Below are positions 1 to 8,096 of a stretch of DNA of 64,000 nt, in pieces (position 1 is the first letter of the stretch; each line of letters starts with the position of its first letter). The stretch is from Geodermatophilus sp. DSM 45219 (GTDB lineage Bacteria; Actinomycetota; Actinomycetes; Mycobacteriales; Geodermatophilaceae): the NCBI RefSeq assembly GCF_900104025.1, contig NZ_FNIQ01000001.1, positions 62,001 to 126,000 on the forward strand, in the 5' to 3' direction. The position numbers and the translations under genes are program-made. The notes below the pieces were generated by a model. It had not been told where the DNA came from. It worked only from the letters and a program-made list of their open reading frames with translations, and searched no databases.

Positions 1-224
1 TCGGCGTACGGGGTGAAGATCCGCACCCGGTAGTCGGCGCCCGGCTCGGTCGGCGCGGACAGGAAGGACGTCTCCGACAGGTGGAACTCGTTCGCCAGCG
101 CCTGGCACTGCCCGGTCGTCAGGCCGTCGGCGTCGAGGACCACGGCGAGCGGGTTGCCGGCGAAGGCGCGCGGCGCGAAGACGTCGACGACCTCGTAGTC
201 CAGCTCTGCTCCCGAGGGCGGCAC
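1..224 (-). CDS. PhzF family isomerase-like protein, N-terminal part (runs off window)
   Basis: About 74 N-terminal residues are present; the rest lies beyond base 1. The translation has the family's opening motif: VVDVFA, then a GNPLAVVLDADGL stretch, then NEFHLSETSF. This is the conserved start of the phenazine-biosynthesis PhzF fold, a diaminopimelate-epimerase-like isomerase. The GTG at 224 is chosen because it lies a few codons before the conserved strand and no better start is visible. Most PhzF relatives outside phenazine clusters have unknown substrates, so no phenazine role is implied. It is transcribed away from the MgtE-N/CBS gene at 326. Confidence 0.8.
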   Translation of the reverse strand, partial: MPPSGAELDYEVVDVFAPRAFAGNPLAVVLDADGLTTGQCQALANEFHLSETSFLSAPTEPGADYRVRIFTPYA

Positions 225-325
225 GTCGGCGACGGTAGCCTCATCGCTCCGTGACCGAGCCAGCGAGGTCACGCACGGACACAGCACCCCGGGCACGGGC
301 CCGACGAGCGCCAGCGAGGAGGACC

Positions 326-1564
326 GTGACCACGGCGACCAGGGCGTACGTCTCCCGGCTCGCCGGGCTGCCCGTCTTCGACCCCAACGGCGACCGCGTC
401 GGCAAGGTCCGCGACGTCGTGGTGGCGCTGCGCGTGGGGACGGCGGCGCCCCGCGTCCTGGGCCTGGTCGTCGAGGTGGTCGCCCGCCGGCGCATCTTCG
501 TCCCGATCGGCCGGGTGACCACGCTCGACCCGGGCGCCGTCGTCCTCTCCACCGGCACGCTGAACCTCAAGCGCTTCGAGCAGCGCCGCGGCGAGACCCT
601 GGTGCTCGGCGAGCTGCTCGACCGCCGGGTCCAGGTCGCGGAGACCGGGCGGCCGGCCGTGGTCGTCGACGCCGGCATCGAGCAGACCCGCACCGGCGAC
701 TGGGTGCTGTCCCGGCTCGCCGTCCAGGAGCCGGGCCGGCTGGGCCGGCGGGGCCAGCTGCACCAGCTGTCCTGGGACGAGGTGACCGGGCTGGCCCTGC
801 CGCAGACCGGCCAGGGCGCCGAGACGCTCATCGCCACCTACCGCGACCTCAACGCCGCCGACGTCGCCCACGCGCTGCAGGACCTGCCGATCAAGCGGCG
901 GCACGAGGTCGCCGAGGCGCTCGACGACGAGCGGCTGGCCGACGTGCTGGGCGAGCTGCCCGAGGCCGACCAGATCACCATCCTCGGCACCCTGGAGGAG
1001 CGGCGGGCGGCCGACGTCCTGGAGGTGATGGACCCCGACGACGCCGCGGACCTGCTGGCCGAGCTGTCCAACGTCGACCGCAACCGGCTGCTGGAGCTCA
1101 TGGAGCCCGACGAGGCCGAGCCGGTCCGCCAGCTGCTGCAGTACACCGAGGACACCGCCGGCGGGATCATGACCAGCGAGCCGGTGATCCTCACCCCGGA
1201 CGCCACGATCGCCGAGGCGCTGGCCCGCGTGCGCGAGCCCGAGCTGAGCCCGGCGCTGGCCAGCCAGGTGTACGTCTGCCGGCCGCCGTCGGCCACCCCG
1301 ACCGGGCGCTACCTGGGTCTGGCGCACATCCAGCGGCTGCTGCGCGAACCGCCGTCCACCCTGGTCAGCGGCGTGCTCGACGACCTCGAGCCGCTGCGGC
1401 CGGAGGCCCCGCTGGCCGAGGTGACCCGCTACTTCGCCACCTACAACCTGGTGGCCGCGCCGGTCGTCGACGCGCAGGGCCGGCTGGTCGGCGCGGTCAG
1501 CGTGGACGACGTCCTGGACCACCTGCTGCCCGAGGACTGGCGGGAGCGGGCCCGCCGTGGCTGA
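326..1564 (+). CDS. PRC-barrel / MgtE N-domain / CBS-domain protein
   Basis: 412 aa. Residues about 5-80 look like a PRC-barrel (LPVFDPNGDRVGKV...). Residues about 175-290 form the repetitive acidic helical MgtE N-terminal domain (LADVLGELPEADQ, ADVLEVMDPDDAADLLAEL). The C-terminal part carries two CBS motifs (GGIMTSEPV; LVAAPVVDAQGRLVGAVSVDDVLDHLL). The magnesium-channel membrane domain of MgtE is absent, so this is a soluble sensor-like protein, resembling M. tuberculosis Rv1232c. The GTG at 326 is preceded by AGGAGG (317-322), which favours it over an upstream in-frame GTG at 251. It overlaps the DUF1003 gene by 8 nt, so the two are probably co-translated. Nucleotide or Mg2+ sensing is inferred from the domains only. 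Confidence 0.88.
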   Translation: MTTATRAYVSRLAGLPVFDPNGDRVGKVRDVVVALRVGTAAPRVLGLVVEVVARRRIFVPIGRVTTLDPGAVVLSTGTLNLKRFEQRRGETLVLGELLDRRVQVAETGRPAVVVDAGIEQTRTGDWVLSRLAVQEPGRLGRRGQLHQLSWDEVTGLALPQTGQGAETLIATYRDLNAADVAHALQDLPIKRRHEVAEALDDERLADVLGELPEADQITILGTLEERRAADVLEVMDPDDAADLLAELSNVDRNRLLELMEPDEAEPVRQLLQYTEDTAGGIMTSEPVILTPDATIAEALARVREPELSPALASQVYVCRPPSATPTGRYLGLAHIQRLLREPPSTLVSGVLDDLEPLRPEAPLAEVTRYFATYNLVAAPVVDAQGRLVGAVSVDDVLDHLLPEDWRERARRG

Positions 1565-2090
1565 CAGCCGGCGGCTGGACGTCCCGCGCGGCTCGGCACG
1601 CGGCCTCGGCAGCTACCTGCGGCTGGACCCCGACGCGGTCGGCCGGTTCGCCGAGGGGATCGCCCGCTTCCTGGGCACCGGGCGGTTCCTCGCCGTCCAG
1701 ACGGTGATCGTGATCGTCTGGATCGTCCTCAACGTCTTCGCCGTCCGGCTGCAGTGGGACCCCTACCCGTTCATCCTGCTCAACCTGGCCTTCTCCACCC
1801 AGGCCGCGTACGCCGCCCCGCTGATCCTGCTGGCGCAGAACCGGCAGGCCGACCGCGACCGGGTGCAGGCCGAGGAGGACCGCGCCCGAGCGGCGCAGAC
1901 CCGCGCCGACACCGAGTACCTGGCGCGCGAGCTGGCGGCGCTGCGGGTCGCGATCGGTGAGCTGGCGACCCGGGACTTCATCCGCAGCGAGCTCAACCGG
2001 CTGGGCGAGGAGACCCAGGAGGAGGCCGAGCGGCGCGAGCGGAAGGCCCGCAAGAAGCGCGAGGCCTCGACCCGCGACGCATCGGCCTGA
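1557..2090 (+). CDS. DUF1003 family membrane protein
   Basis: 177 aa. Two hydrophobic segments lie at about residues 45-62 and 72-92, and the second contains the family hallmark PFILLNLAFSTQAAYAAPLILLAQNRQ. After the membrane hairpin comes a long charged helix (residues 98-177, ending in Lys/Arg/Glu-rich sequence) that is probably a cytoplasmic coiled coil. The GTG start overlaps the end of the MgtE-N/CBS gene by 8 nt and sits behind GGGAGCGGG, indicating an operon. The same pair occurs next to mrp in mycobacteria. The function of DUF1003 is unknown; the pairing suggests a role linked to divalent-cation or membrane sensing, which is inference. Confidence 0.88.
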   Translation: MADSRRLDVPRGSARGLGSYLRLDPDAVGRFAEGIARFLGTGRFLAVQTVIVIVWIVLNVFAVRLQWDPYPFILLNLAFSTQAAYAAPLILLAQNRQADRDRVQAEEDRARAAQTRADTEYLARELAALRVAIGELATRDFIRSELNRLGEETQEEAERRERKARKKREASTRDASA

Positions 2091-2094
2091 CGGC

Positions 2095-2565
2095 TCAGCC
2101 GGCCAGGCGGGCCGCGGCGCGGTCCAGCCGGCCGGTGACCGGGCGGGCGCCGGTCGCGGCGGCGAGGCCCTGCACCGGCAGGTCGACGTAGACGCTCTCG
2201 GCCCGCGCCACCTGGTGGGTCTCGTGCCAGATGCCGACCGCGCCCGGCACCCGGCGGGCGCGCCGGTTGAACGCGGTCCACGCGGGCCGGTGCAGGGCGC
2301 CGGTGTCCGCGGCGTAGCGGTAGAGGTCCTCGGGACGGCGCCAGTACTGCACGACCAGCGGACCGCCGGCACCCACCGCCAGCCGGTGCCCCAGGAACCC
2401 CGACGCCGGGTCGGCCGCCAGCTCGCGCAGCATCCGCGGCATGGCGAGGAAGACCGGCAGCCAGGCGTCCGGGCGCCACGGCCGGTTGATGCGCATGCCG
2501 ATCAGGAAGACGGTCAGGTCCCCCTCGTGCGTGTGGGTCCAGCGCCCCCGGGCGATGCGGGCCAT
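2095..2565 (-). CDS. DUF4188-like protein (antibiotic-monooxygenase-like fold)
   Basis: 156 aa. The features match the DUF4188 family: an N-terminal FLIGMRINRPWRPDAWLPVFLAMPRML segment, then VQYWRRPEDLYRYA and WTAFNRRARRVPGAVGIWHETH. These proteins are thought to have a dimeric alpha-beta barrel fold, and their activity is unestablished. The ATG at 2565 follows AGGAGGACGTC and is clearly the right start. It is divergent from the MerR-type regulator at 2638 across a 72-bp spacer that holds an 18-bp palindrome, so the regulator probably controls both genes. Confidence 0.8.
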   Translation of the reverse strand: MARIARGRWTHTHEGDLTVFLIGMRINRPWRPDAWLPVFLAMPRMLRELAADPASGFLGHRLAVGAGGPLVVQYWRRPEDLYRYAADTGALHRPAWTAFNRRARRVPGAVGIWHETHQVARAESVYVDLPVQGLAAATGARPVTGRLDRAAARLAG

Positions 2566-2591
2566 GACGTCCTCCTGGTTGGATAGTGTTG

Positions 2592-2609
2592 CTACCCAAT
2601 GTTGGGTAG
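2592..2609. promoter_or_regulatory. Palindromic operator between DUF4188 gene and MerR regulator
   Basis: Two 8-bp arms, CTACCCAA and TTGGGTAG, are perfect inverted repeats separated by TG. The site lies midway in the 72-bp divergent spacer, 28 bp before the regulator's GTG and 27 bp before the DUF4188 ATG. MerR-family proteins bind such dyads between or next to promoter elements. Binding by the adjacent regulator is inferred from position. Confidence 0.6.
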
Positions 2610-2637
2610 TGGCAGTGTCCAATGTCAAGGGGAGCGC

Positions 2638-3252
2638 GTGCAGATCTCCGAGCTGGCCCGCCGGGCCGGCGTGCCGGTGGCGACCGTCAAGTACTACCTG
2701 CGGGAGGGCCTGCTCCCACCCGGCGAGCTGACCGGGGCCACCCGCGCGCGGTACGGCGAGGAGCACCTGTCGCGGCTGGGCCTGGTCCGGGCGCTCCTCG
2801 GCCCGGGCGGGCTGTCCGTGGCCACGGCCCGCGCCGTGCTGGACGCCGTGGACACCCCGGCGACCTCGGTGCACCAGGCCCTCGGTGCCGCCCACCGCGC
2901 GCTGCCCGGCGTCGGCCCCGACGCCCCGGCCGACCTGGACCAGGCCCGTGCCCTGCTGCGGCGCCAGGGGTGGCAGGTGGCCGAGGACTCCCCCGCGCTG
3001 CGCGCGCTGGCCGGGGCGCTGGAGGCGCTGCGCGCGGCCGGCTCGCCCCCGTCCGAGGAGCTGCTGGACCGCTACGCCGAGGCGGCCGGCCGGATCGGCG
3101 AGCAGGACGTCGCCGCGGTCCCGACCGGCTCCCTGGCCGACGCGGTCCGCTTCGTGGTGGTCAACACCGTGCTGCTGGAGCCGGTGCTGCTGGCGCTGCG
3201 CCGGCTGGCCCAGGAGGACGCCTCCCGCCGCCGGTTCCCCGGCGACCGCTGA
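2638..3252 (+). CDS. MerR family transcriptional regulator
   Basis: 204 aa. The N-terminal winged helix is typical of MerR: ISELARRAGVPVATVKYYLREGLLPP, then RYGEEHLSRLGLVRAL. The remaining 130 residues are helical with no cysteine cluster for metal binding and no recognisable drug-binding GyrI domain, so the effector is unknown. The GTG at 2638 follows AAGGGGAGC; an upstream in-frame start at 2599 would overlap the operator and is less likely. It is divergent from the DUF4188 gene. Confidence 0.88.
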   Translation: MQISELARRAGVPVATVKYYLREGLLPPGELTGATRARYGEEHLSRLGLVRALLGPGGLSVATARAVLDAVDTPATSVHQALGAAHRALPGVGPDAPADLDQARALLRRQGWQVAEDSPALRALAGALEALRAAGSPPSEELLDRYAEAAGRIGEQDVAAVPTGSLADAVRFVVVNTVLLEPVLLALRRLAQEDASRRRFPGDR

Positions 3253-3256
3253 GGGA

Positions 3257-3859
3257 TCAGCCGAGCAGCGCGGCCAGGACGTCGAGGCCCCGGCCGGCCA
3301 GCCAGGTCGCGGGCACGAGCAGCACCAGCGCCCACAGCCGGGTGCGGCCGTGCCGGGGCAGGACGGCGGCCAGCACCCCGGCCACGGCGACGTCGGCGAC
3401 CGCCTGCACCGGGTGGGCCCCGGCGTCGCCGAGGACCGCTCCCCCGGCCAGCACGATGCCCGCCGTCCCGGCCAGCAGCGCACCGGGCCGCGGGCCGGGC
3501 CGCCGGGTCGCCCACTGCGCGGCCGCGGACACGGCCGGCACCGCGGTGGCCGACAGCAGCAGCCAGGCGACCAGCAACCGGTTCCAGCCGAAGCCGAGGA
3601 CCAGCGCCGCCCATCCGTAGTACGCGAGGCTCATCGCGGCGAAGAACACCGCCGCGCGGGTCGCCGCGGCCCGCACGGTGGGGGCCGGCCGGCCGAGCAG
3701 CGCGACGGCCAGCACCCAGACGGCCGGGTAGCTGCCGAGGTCGGCGGCCCAGCGCAGCCCGGACTCGTCGGCGGCCTTGGCGAGCGCGCCGGCCACCAGG
3801 CCGAGGCCCGCGCAGACCAGCAGGACCGGGGCGGACACGCGCTCACGGGTGGGCTGCAC
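3257..3859 (-). CDS. Conserved integral membrane protein (DUF6518-like)
   Basis: 200 aa with about six hydrophobic segments. The sequence AGLGLVAGALAKAADE...WAADLGSYPAVWVLAVALLG is followed by small-residue-rich helices and a central AAMSLAYYGWAALVLGFGW. The pattern (GxxxGxxxK/TAxxD, W-A-x-x-L-G) resembles the DUF6518 membrane proteins of actinobacteria. The GTG at 3859 has an AGGAT about eight bases upstream; another in-frame GTG lies seven codons on. No function can be assigned. It is convergent with the MerR gene (4-nt gap). Confidence 0.65.
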   Translation of the reverse strand: MQPTRERVSAPVLLVCAGLGLVAGALAKAADESGLRWAADLGSYPAVWVLAVALLGRPAPTVRAAATRAAVFFAAMSLAYYGWAALVLGFGWNRLLVAWLLLSATAVPAVSAAAQWATRRPGPRPGALLAGTAGIVLAGGAVLGDAGAHPVQAVADVAVAGVLAAVLPRHGRTRLWALVLLVPATWLAGRGLDVLAALLG

Positions 3860-3909
3860 GCCGGCGATCCTGCGGGCCGATCGGGAGGCGGGCGGCCCGC
3901 CGCGCCGGT

Positions 3910-4227
3910 TCAGCCGGTGAGGACGTGCACCAGCGCCCCGGTGGCCCCGGCCAGCACCAGGACGACGATGAACGGCGCCCGCAGCGCCAGGGCCAGCGCC
4001 GCGACCGCCAGCCCGGCCAGCCGCCCGTCGACCACCAGCTCCGGCCCGGTGGTGGCCACCTGCACGGCGATCAGCGCGGCCAGCAGCGCCGCGGGCACGA
4101 ACTCCACGACCCGGGTCACCCACGGCCGCTCGACCCACGCGGCCGGCACCGAGAGCCCGGCCAGCTTGAGCGCGTAGCAGCCCAGGGCCGCGACCAGCAC
4201 GACCGCCCACAGGGTGCCGCTGCTCAC
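3910..4227 (-). CDS. azlD: AzlD branched-chain amino acid export subunit
   Basis: 105 aa with four hydrophobic segments: ALGCYALKLAGLSVP, VVEFVPAALLAALIAVQV, LAGLAVAALALALRAPFIVVLVLAG. These match the small AzlD subunit that pairs with AzlC to export branched-chain amino acids (BrnFE-type system). Its GTG start overlaps the azlC stop in GTGA, showing translational coupling. Substrate specificity is assumed from the family. Confidence 0.85.
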   Translation of the reverse strand: MSSGTLWAVVLVAALGCYALKLAGLSVPAAWVERPWVTRVVEFVPAALLAALIAVQVATTGPELVVDGRLAGLAVAALALALRAPFIVVLVLAGATGALVHVLTG

Positions 4228-4913
4228 CGGGCGCCCTCCCGGCGCGGCCGGCCGGCCAGCGCCACGGCGACGACGGCGGCCACCACCTGCACGCCCGCGG
4301 GCACCACCGGGGTGAGCAGCAGCGCCACGAGCGCCCCGCCGACGGCGACCCGCCGCTGCACCGCCGCCTCCGGCCAGCCCCGGTGCAGCCGCGGCCACAG
4401 CAGCGCCAGGAAGGCCGCGGGGACGACGGCGTCCAGCGCCGCCTGGGCCGTCCCCCCGAGCCCGGAGGCACCGAGCGCGCCGATCACCGTGGTCAGGTTC
4501 CAGCCCAGGTAGATCGTCGCCCCGGTGACCCAGAACGCCAGCCGGCCCAGCTCGCGGTCCGGTGCGGCCACGGCCATCGCGGTGGTCTCGTCGATCACCC
4601 AGTGCGCGGCGCCGGCCCGCCGGAGCGGGCCGCGAGGGGCCAGCAGGGGGGCCAGCCGGACGCCGTAGACGGTGTTGCGGGTGCCGAGCAGCAACGCGCT
4701 GCCGATCGCCGCCAGCCCGCTGCCGCCCGCACCGAGGACGCCGACCAGGGCGAACTGCGAGGCCCCGGTGAACATGAGCGCGGACAGCGCGAGGGCCTGC
4801 CAGACGTCGAGGCCGGCCGCGTCGGCGGCGGCGCCGAAGGCGACCCCGTAGAGGCCCACTGCCAGCCCCAGCCCGACGGCGTCGCGCAGGGTGGCGGTGC
4901 GGGCGGCGGACAC
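4224..4913 (-). CDS. azlC: AzlC branched-chain amino acid exporter, large subunit
   Basis: 229 aa. The conserved AzlC motifs are present: GVAFGAAADAAGL near residue 25, LMFTGASQFALVGVLGAGGS, LLGTRNTVYGVRLAPLL, HWVIDETTAMAV and FWVTGATIYLGWNLTTVIGAL. Length and hydrophobicity are normal for the family. It is first in a two-gene operon with azlD (4-nt overlap). No amino-acid-responsive regulator is adjacent, so the control is unknown. No strong Shine-Dalgarno sequence precedes the GTG at 4913. Confidence 0.9.
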   Translation of the reverse strand: MSAARTATLRDAVGLGLAVGLYGVAFGAAADAAGLDVWQALALSALMFTGASQFALVGVLGAGGSGLAAIGSALLLGTRNTVYGVRLAPLLAPRGPLRRAGAAHWVIDETTAMAVAAPDRELGRLAFWVTGATIYLGWNLTTVIGALGASGLGGTAQAALDAVVPAAFLALLWPRLHRGWPEAAVQRRVAVGGALVALLLTPVVPAGVQVVAAVVAVALAGRPRREGAR

Positions 4914-5019
4914 GCCGCGAGGCTAGCCGGGCCGCCGCGCCGCCCCCGGACCCCTCGGAGGGGGGACGCCGCGGGCCCGGTGGACTGTAGGTGGAACCCA
5001 GCGGTTCCGATCAGGGGGT

Positions 5020-6159
5020 GTGACCACCGACCCGTCGCCGCCGTACCGGCCCGCCGTCGAGCAGGACCGGCTGGCCCGCGCGCGGGAGTCGGCGCTCTGG
5101 ACCTCCGGGCTGGCGACGGTCGTCGTCCCGGCCTGGTCCGGCTTCGACTGGCTGCTGGAGCCGCAGGTCGCGCGGGACTTCCTGGTCCTCCGCCTGGCCT
5201 GCCTGCTCCCCATGCTGGCGGCCCTCTGGGCGCTGTGGCGCCTCCCCCTCGGGCGCCGGCAGCCGGAACTGCTGGCCTGCGCGGTGCTGGCGACGGTCCA
5301 GGCGGAGATCGCGTGGATGGTCCCGCGGGCGGAGCACACCGAGTTCTACCTGCTGGGGTTCACCCTGCCGCTCTTCGCGAGCGGCTGCCTGATGGTGGCC
5401 CGGCCGGTCTGGACCGGCGCCCTGGTCGTCGTCTCCTGGACGTCGTTCGGCGTCGCCGTCCTCACCGCGCCGACCGCCATGCCGGTGCAGGACGTGCTCG
5501 CCTCCACCTTCTACCTGGCCACCGCGTCCGTCGTCGGCGTGCTCGCCCACTACCAGCGCTTCCGGCTGACGACCCGCATGGTCACCGCCCGGGTCCGCCT
5601 GGAGCAGGAGCGGGAGCGCACGCGGGCGCTGCTCGCCCGCCTCGACCGGCTGAGCCACGAGGACCCGCTCACCGGCCTGGCCAACCGCCGGCGCTGGGAC
5701 GCCGAGCTGGCCGAGGCCTGCGCCGAGGCGCGCCGGACCGGGACGTCGCTGGCCGTCGTCCTGGCCGACGTGGACCGGTTCAAGCAGGTCAACGACCGGT
5801 ACGGCCACAGCGGCGGGGACGAGGCACTGCGGCGGATCGCCGGCGCGCTGACCGGGCGGGTCCGGGCCGGGGACGTCGTCGCCCGCCTCGGCGGTGACGA
5901 GCTCGCCGTCCTGCTCCCCGGCACCGACCTCGGCCGGGCGGTCGCGCTGGCCGAGCAGCTGCGCGTCGCCGCCCTGGAGCTGGGCCTACCCGACGCCGGG
6001 CCGGGATCGCTGACGCTGTCCCTCGGGGTCGCGGTCGCCACCGGGCGGGACGCGGTGCCCGAGCTGCTGACCGTCGAGGCCGACGCCCACCTCTACCGCG
6101 CCAAGGCCACCCGCAACGCCGTGTGCGCCGGCCCCTGGACGCCCGTGCCGGTGGGCTGA
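5020..6159 (+). CDS. Membrane-anchored diguanylate cyclase (GGDEF)
   Basis: 379 aa. The N-terminal 190 residues carry about six hydrophobic segments (LRLACLLPMLAALWALW, LLGFTLPLFASGCLM, TGALVVVSWTSFGVAVL and others). A coiled-coil-like linker (RVRLEQERERTRALLARLDRL) leads into a GGDEF domain beginning DPLTGLANRRRW. The active site reads GGDEL near residue 290. An RAGD sequence five residues upstream matches the RxxD inhibitory site, so product-inhibited synthesis of cyclic di-GMP from two GTP is expected. No EAL domain is present. The GTG at 5020 follows CAGGGGGT. Confidence 0.92.
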   Translation: MTTDPSPPYRPAVEQDRLARARESALWTSGLATVVVPAWSGFDWLLEPQVARDFLVLRLACLLPMLAALWALWRLPLGRRQPELLACAVLATVQAEIAWMVPRAEHTEFYLLGFTLPLFASGCLMVARPVWTGALVVVSWTSFGVAVLTAPTAMPVQDVLASTFYLATASVVGVLAHYQRFRLTTRMVTARVRLEQERERTRALLARLDRLSHEDPLTGLANRRRWDAELAEACAEARRTGTSLAVVLADVDRFKQVNDRYGHSGGDEALRRIAGALTGRVRAGDVVARLGGDELAVLLPGTDLGRAVALAEQLRVAALELGLPDAGPGSLTLSLGVAVATGRDAVPELLTVEADAHLYRAKATRNAVCAGPWTPVPVG

Positions 6160-6306
6160 CCGGCGCGGCTGCGCAGCAGATCACCCTCCGGACGGCGGCC
6201 GGACGGCGCGGTCGCCGTACAGTGGTCACAGGCCCGTGAACGCAGGTCACCGCCGCTCCTCGGCGGACGCCGACCGGGTCCCCCGTCGAAGGAGACAGCC
6301 GCAACG

Positions 6307-7458
6307 ATGTCCGCCCCGATGACCGGCGCGCCGGCGCTCGACGCCGTGAACGCCGCCCTGGCCACCGTCCAGGACCCGGAGATCAACCGCCCGCTCCCCG
6401 AGCTCGGCATGGTCAAGGACGTGCAGATCGGTGCCGACGGCACCGTCCGCGTCGAGGTCTACCTGACCGTCTCCGGGTGCCCGATGCGCGAGACGATCAC
6501 CAACCGCGTGACCCAGGCCGTCTCCGCCGTCCCCGGTGTCACCTCCGTGCAGGTCGGCCTGGACGTGATGAACGACGAGCAGCGCGCCGAGCTGCGCAAG
6601 ACGGTGCGCGGCACCGACGCCCCTGAGCCGGTGATCCCCTTCGCCCAGCCCGGCTCGCTGACCCGTGTCTACGCCGTCGCCTCCGGCAAGGGCGGCGTGG
6701 GCAAGTCGTCGGTCACGGTCAACCTGGCGGCGGCGCTGTCCAAGCGCGGCCTCTCGGTCGGGGTCGTGGACGCCGACATCTACGGCCACTCGGTGCCGCG
6801 CATGCTCGGGGTCGACGACAAGCCGACCCAGGTCGACAACATGATCATGCCGCCGCAGGCCTACGGCGTGAAGGTCATCTCGATCGGCATGTTCACCCCC
6901 GGCAACACCCCCGTGGTGTGGCGCGGGCCGATGCTGCACCGCGCGCTGCAGCAGTTCCTCGCCGACGTGTGGTGGGGCGACCTCGACGTCCTGCTGCTGG
7001 ACCTGCCGCCCGGCACCGGCGACGTCGCGATCTCGATCGCCCAGCTGCTGCCCAACGCCGAGATCCTGGTGGTGACCACGCCGCAGCTGGCCGCCGCCGA
7101 GGTCGCCGAGCGGGCCGGCGCGATCGCCACCCAGACCCACCAGCAGGTGGTCGGCGTCATCGAGAACATGTCCTGGCTGGACCTGCCCGACGGCGGCCGC
7201 ATGGAGGTCTTCGGTTCCGGTGGCGGTGAGGCGGTCTCCGACGCGCTGACCCGGACCCTCGGCGCCCGGGTGCCGCTGCTGGGCCAGATCCCGCTGGACA
7301 CCCGGGTCCGCGAGGCCGGGGACGCCGGTGCGCCGGTCGTGCTGGCCGACCCGGAGTCCTCCGCGGCGCAGGCGCTGGCGCGGATCGCCGACGGCCTGGC
7401 CACCCGCCAGCGCGGGCTGTCGGGCATGTCGCTGGGGCTCACCCCCGTCCGCCACTGA
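6307..7458 (+). CDS. mrp: Mrp/ApbC-type iron-sulfur cluster carrier ATPase
   Basis: 383 aa. Residues about 8-90 form the MIP18/DUF59 domain (VQDPEINRPLPELGMV, SGCPMRETI). The rest is a P-loop NTPase with a deviant Walker A (ASGKGGVGKSSVTVNLA), DADIYGHSVPRMLG and DVLLLDLPPGTGD. Mrp proteins bind and transfer Fe-S clusters. The CxxC normally found after IENMS is missing: the sequence reads IENMSWLDLPDGG. This is common in actinobacterial versions and leaves the cluster-binding mode unclear. The ATG at 6307 has AAGGAG about 13 nt upstream; a second ATG four codons on is possible. A strong hairpin follows the stop. Confidence 0.92.
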   Translation: MSAPMTGAPALDAVNAALATVQDPEINRPLPELGMVKDVQIGADGTVRVEVYLTVSGCPMRETITNRVTQAVSAVPGVTSVQVGLDVMNDEQRAELRKTVRGTDAPEPVIPFAQPGSLTRVYAVASGKGGVGKSSVTVNLAAALSKRGLSVGVVDADIYGHSVPRMLGVDDKPTQVDNMIMPPQAYGVKVISIGMFTPGNTPVVWRGPMLHRALQQFLADVWWGDLDVLLLDLPPGTGDVAISIAQLLPNAEILVVTTPQLAAAEVAERAGAIATQTHQQVVGVIENMSWLDLPDGGRMEVFGSGGGEAVSDALTRTLGARVPLLGQIPLDTRVREAGDAGAPVVLADPESSAAQALARIADGLATRQRGLSGMSLGLTPVRH

Positions 7459-7465
7459 GCCGACC

Positions 7466-7509
7466 CGCCGAGAGGCCGGTTCCCGTCCGCGGGAGCCGGC
7501 CTCTCGGCG
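7466..7509 (+). terminator. Intrinsic terminator-like hairpin after mrp
   Basis: Two perfect 14-bp arms (7466-7479 and 7496-7509, CGCCGAGAGGCCGG and its complement) enclose a 16-nt loop that can itself pair TCCCG with CGGGA. The hairpin starts 8 nt after the mrp stop. No U-tract follows, as is usual in very high-GC actinobacteria. It probably also shields mrp from convergent tatB transcription. Confidence 0.8.
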
Positions 7510-7584
7510 TCTCCCGCGCTGTTCCTGGCACTCCCGCGCCGGTGCGACGGCGCGGAGGGGACGAGGACGGCGCGAGCGTGGGCG

Positions 7585-7947
7585 CTAGGTCGCGTCGGGG
7601 TCGAACGGCGGCGGGGCGGAGTGGTCGCGGGTGCGGGCCGCGGCGGCCGCCACCGTGGTCGCCGCCGTGGCGCCGTTGGCCCGCGGGCGGGCGTCGTCGT
7701 CGGCCAGCAGGTTGTTCCGGATGAAGGTCCGCGGGTGGTACTGGCGCAGGTCCAGGTCGCGCAGCTTCGCGAGGTCGTCGCCCAGCGAGTCGTCCACCTG
7801 GGTCCGGACGCCGGTGATCGCCGTGCGCACCTTCTTCAGCCCCGTGGCGGCTTCCTTGGCCAGGTCGGGCAGCCGGTCGGGACCGAAGATGAACAGCGCG
7901 GCGAGCGCGAGGACGACGATCTCGCCCCAGCCGATCGAGTCGAACAC
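7585..7947 (-). CDS. tatB: Sec-independent translocase subunit TatB
   Basis: 120 aa. The single N-terminal membrane helix (GWGEIVVLALAALFIFGPDRLPDLAKEA) has the TatA/B FGP hinge. An amphipathic helix follows (GLKKVRTAITGVRTQVDDSL), and the DLRQYHPRTFIRNNLL segment is typical of actinobacterial TatB. With TatA and TatC it exports folded proteins with twin-arginine signals, such as the multicopper oxidase at 22.3 kb. The GTG at 7947 puts the membrane helix at residue 5. The gene lies downstream of the sigE-anti-sigma-htrA cluster, as in mycobacteria, but is separated from htrA by a repeat element. Confidence 0.93.
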   Translation of the reverse strand: MFDSIGWGEIVVLALAALFIFGPDRLPDLAKEAATGLKKVRTAITGVRTQVDDSLGDDLAKLRDLDLRQYHPRTFIRNNLLADDDARPRANGATAATTVAAAAARTRDHSAPPPFDPDAT

Positions 7948-8053
7948 GCACCTGCTCCCGTCGTCCGCGCCCGGTCCGGCCGTCGCGCGAGTCCAGCGTA
8001 GGCGGCCCGGCGGCCGCCGTCTCTGCCCCGATCTGGGGGCCGCCTCCAGGGCC

Positions 8054-8088
8054 CCCGTCCCGAGCGTGCGAGGGGTGGGGAGGACGGG
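8054..8088. repeat. Intergenic inverted-repeat element, copy A
   Basis: Arms CCCGTCC (8054-8060) and GGACGGG (8082-8088) flank a core CGAGCGTGCGAGGGGTGGGG. The core recurs at 55380, on the opposite strand at 38.8 kb (imperfectly), and in altered form at 11.3 kb. A second small hairpin (GGGGGCC/GGCCCCC) sits just upstream at 8035-8057. It occupies the gap between htrA and tatB and could act as a terminator, but the conserved loop suggests a dispersed repeat family. Confidence 0.7.
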
Positions 8089-8096
8089 ATCCCCGC

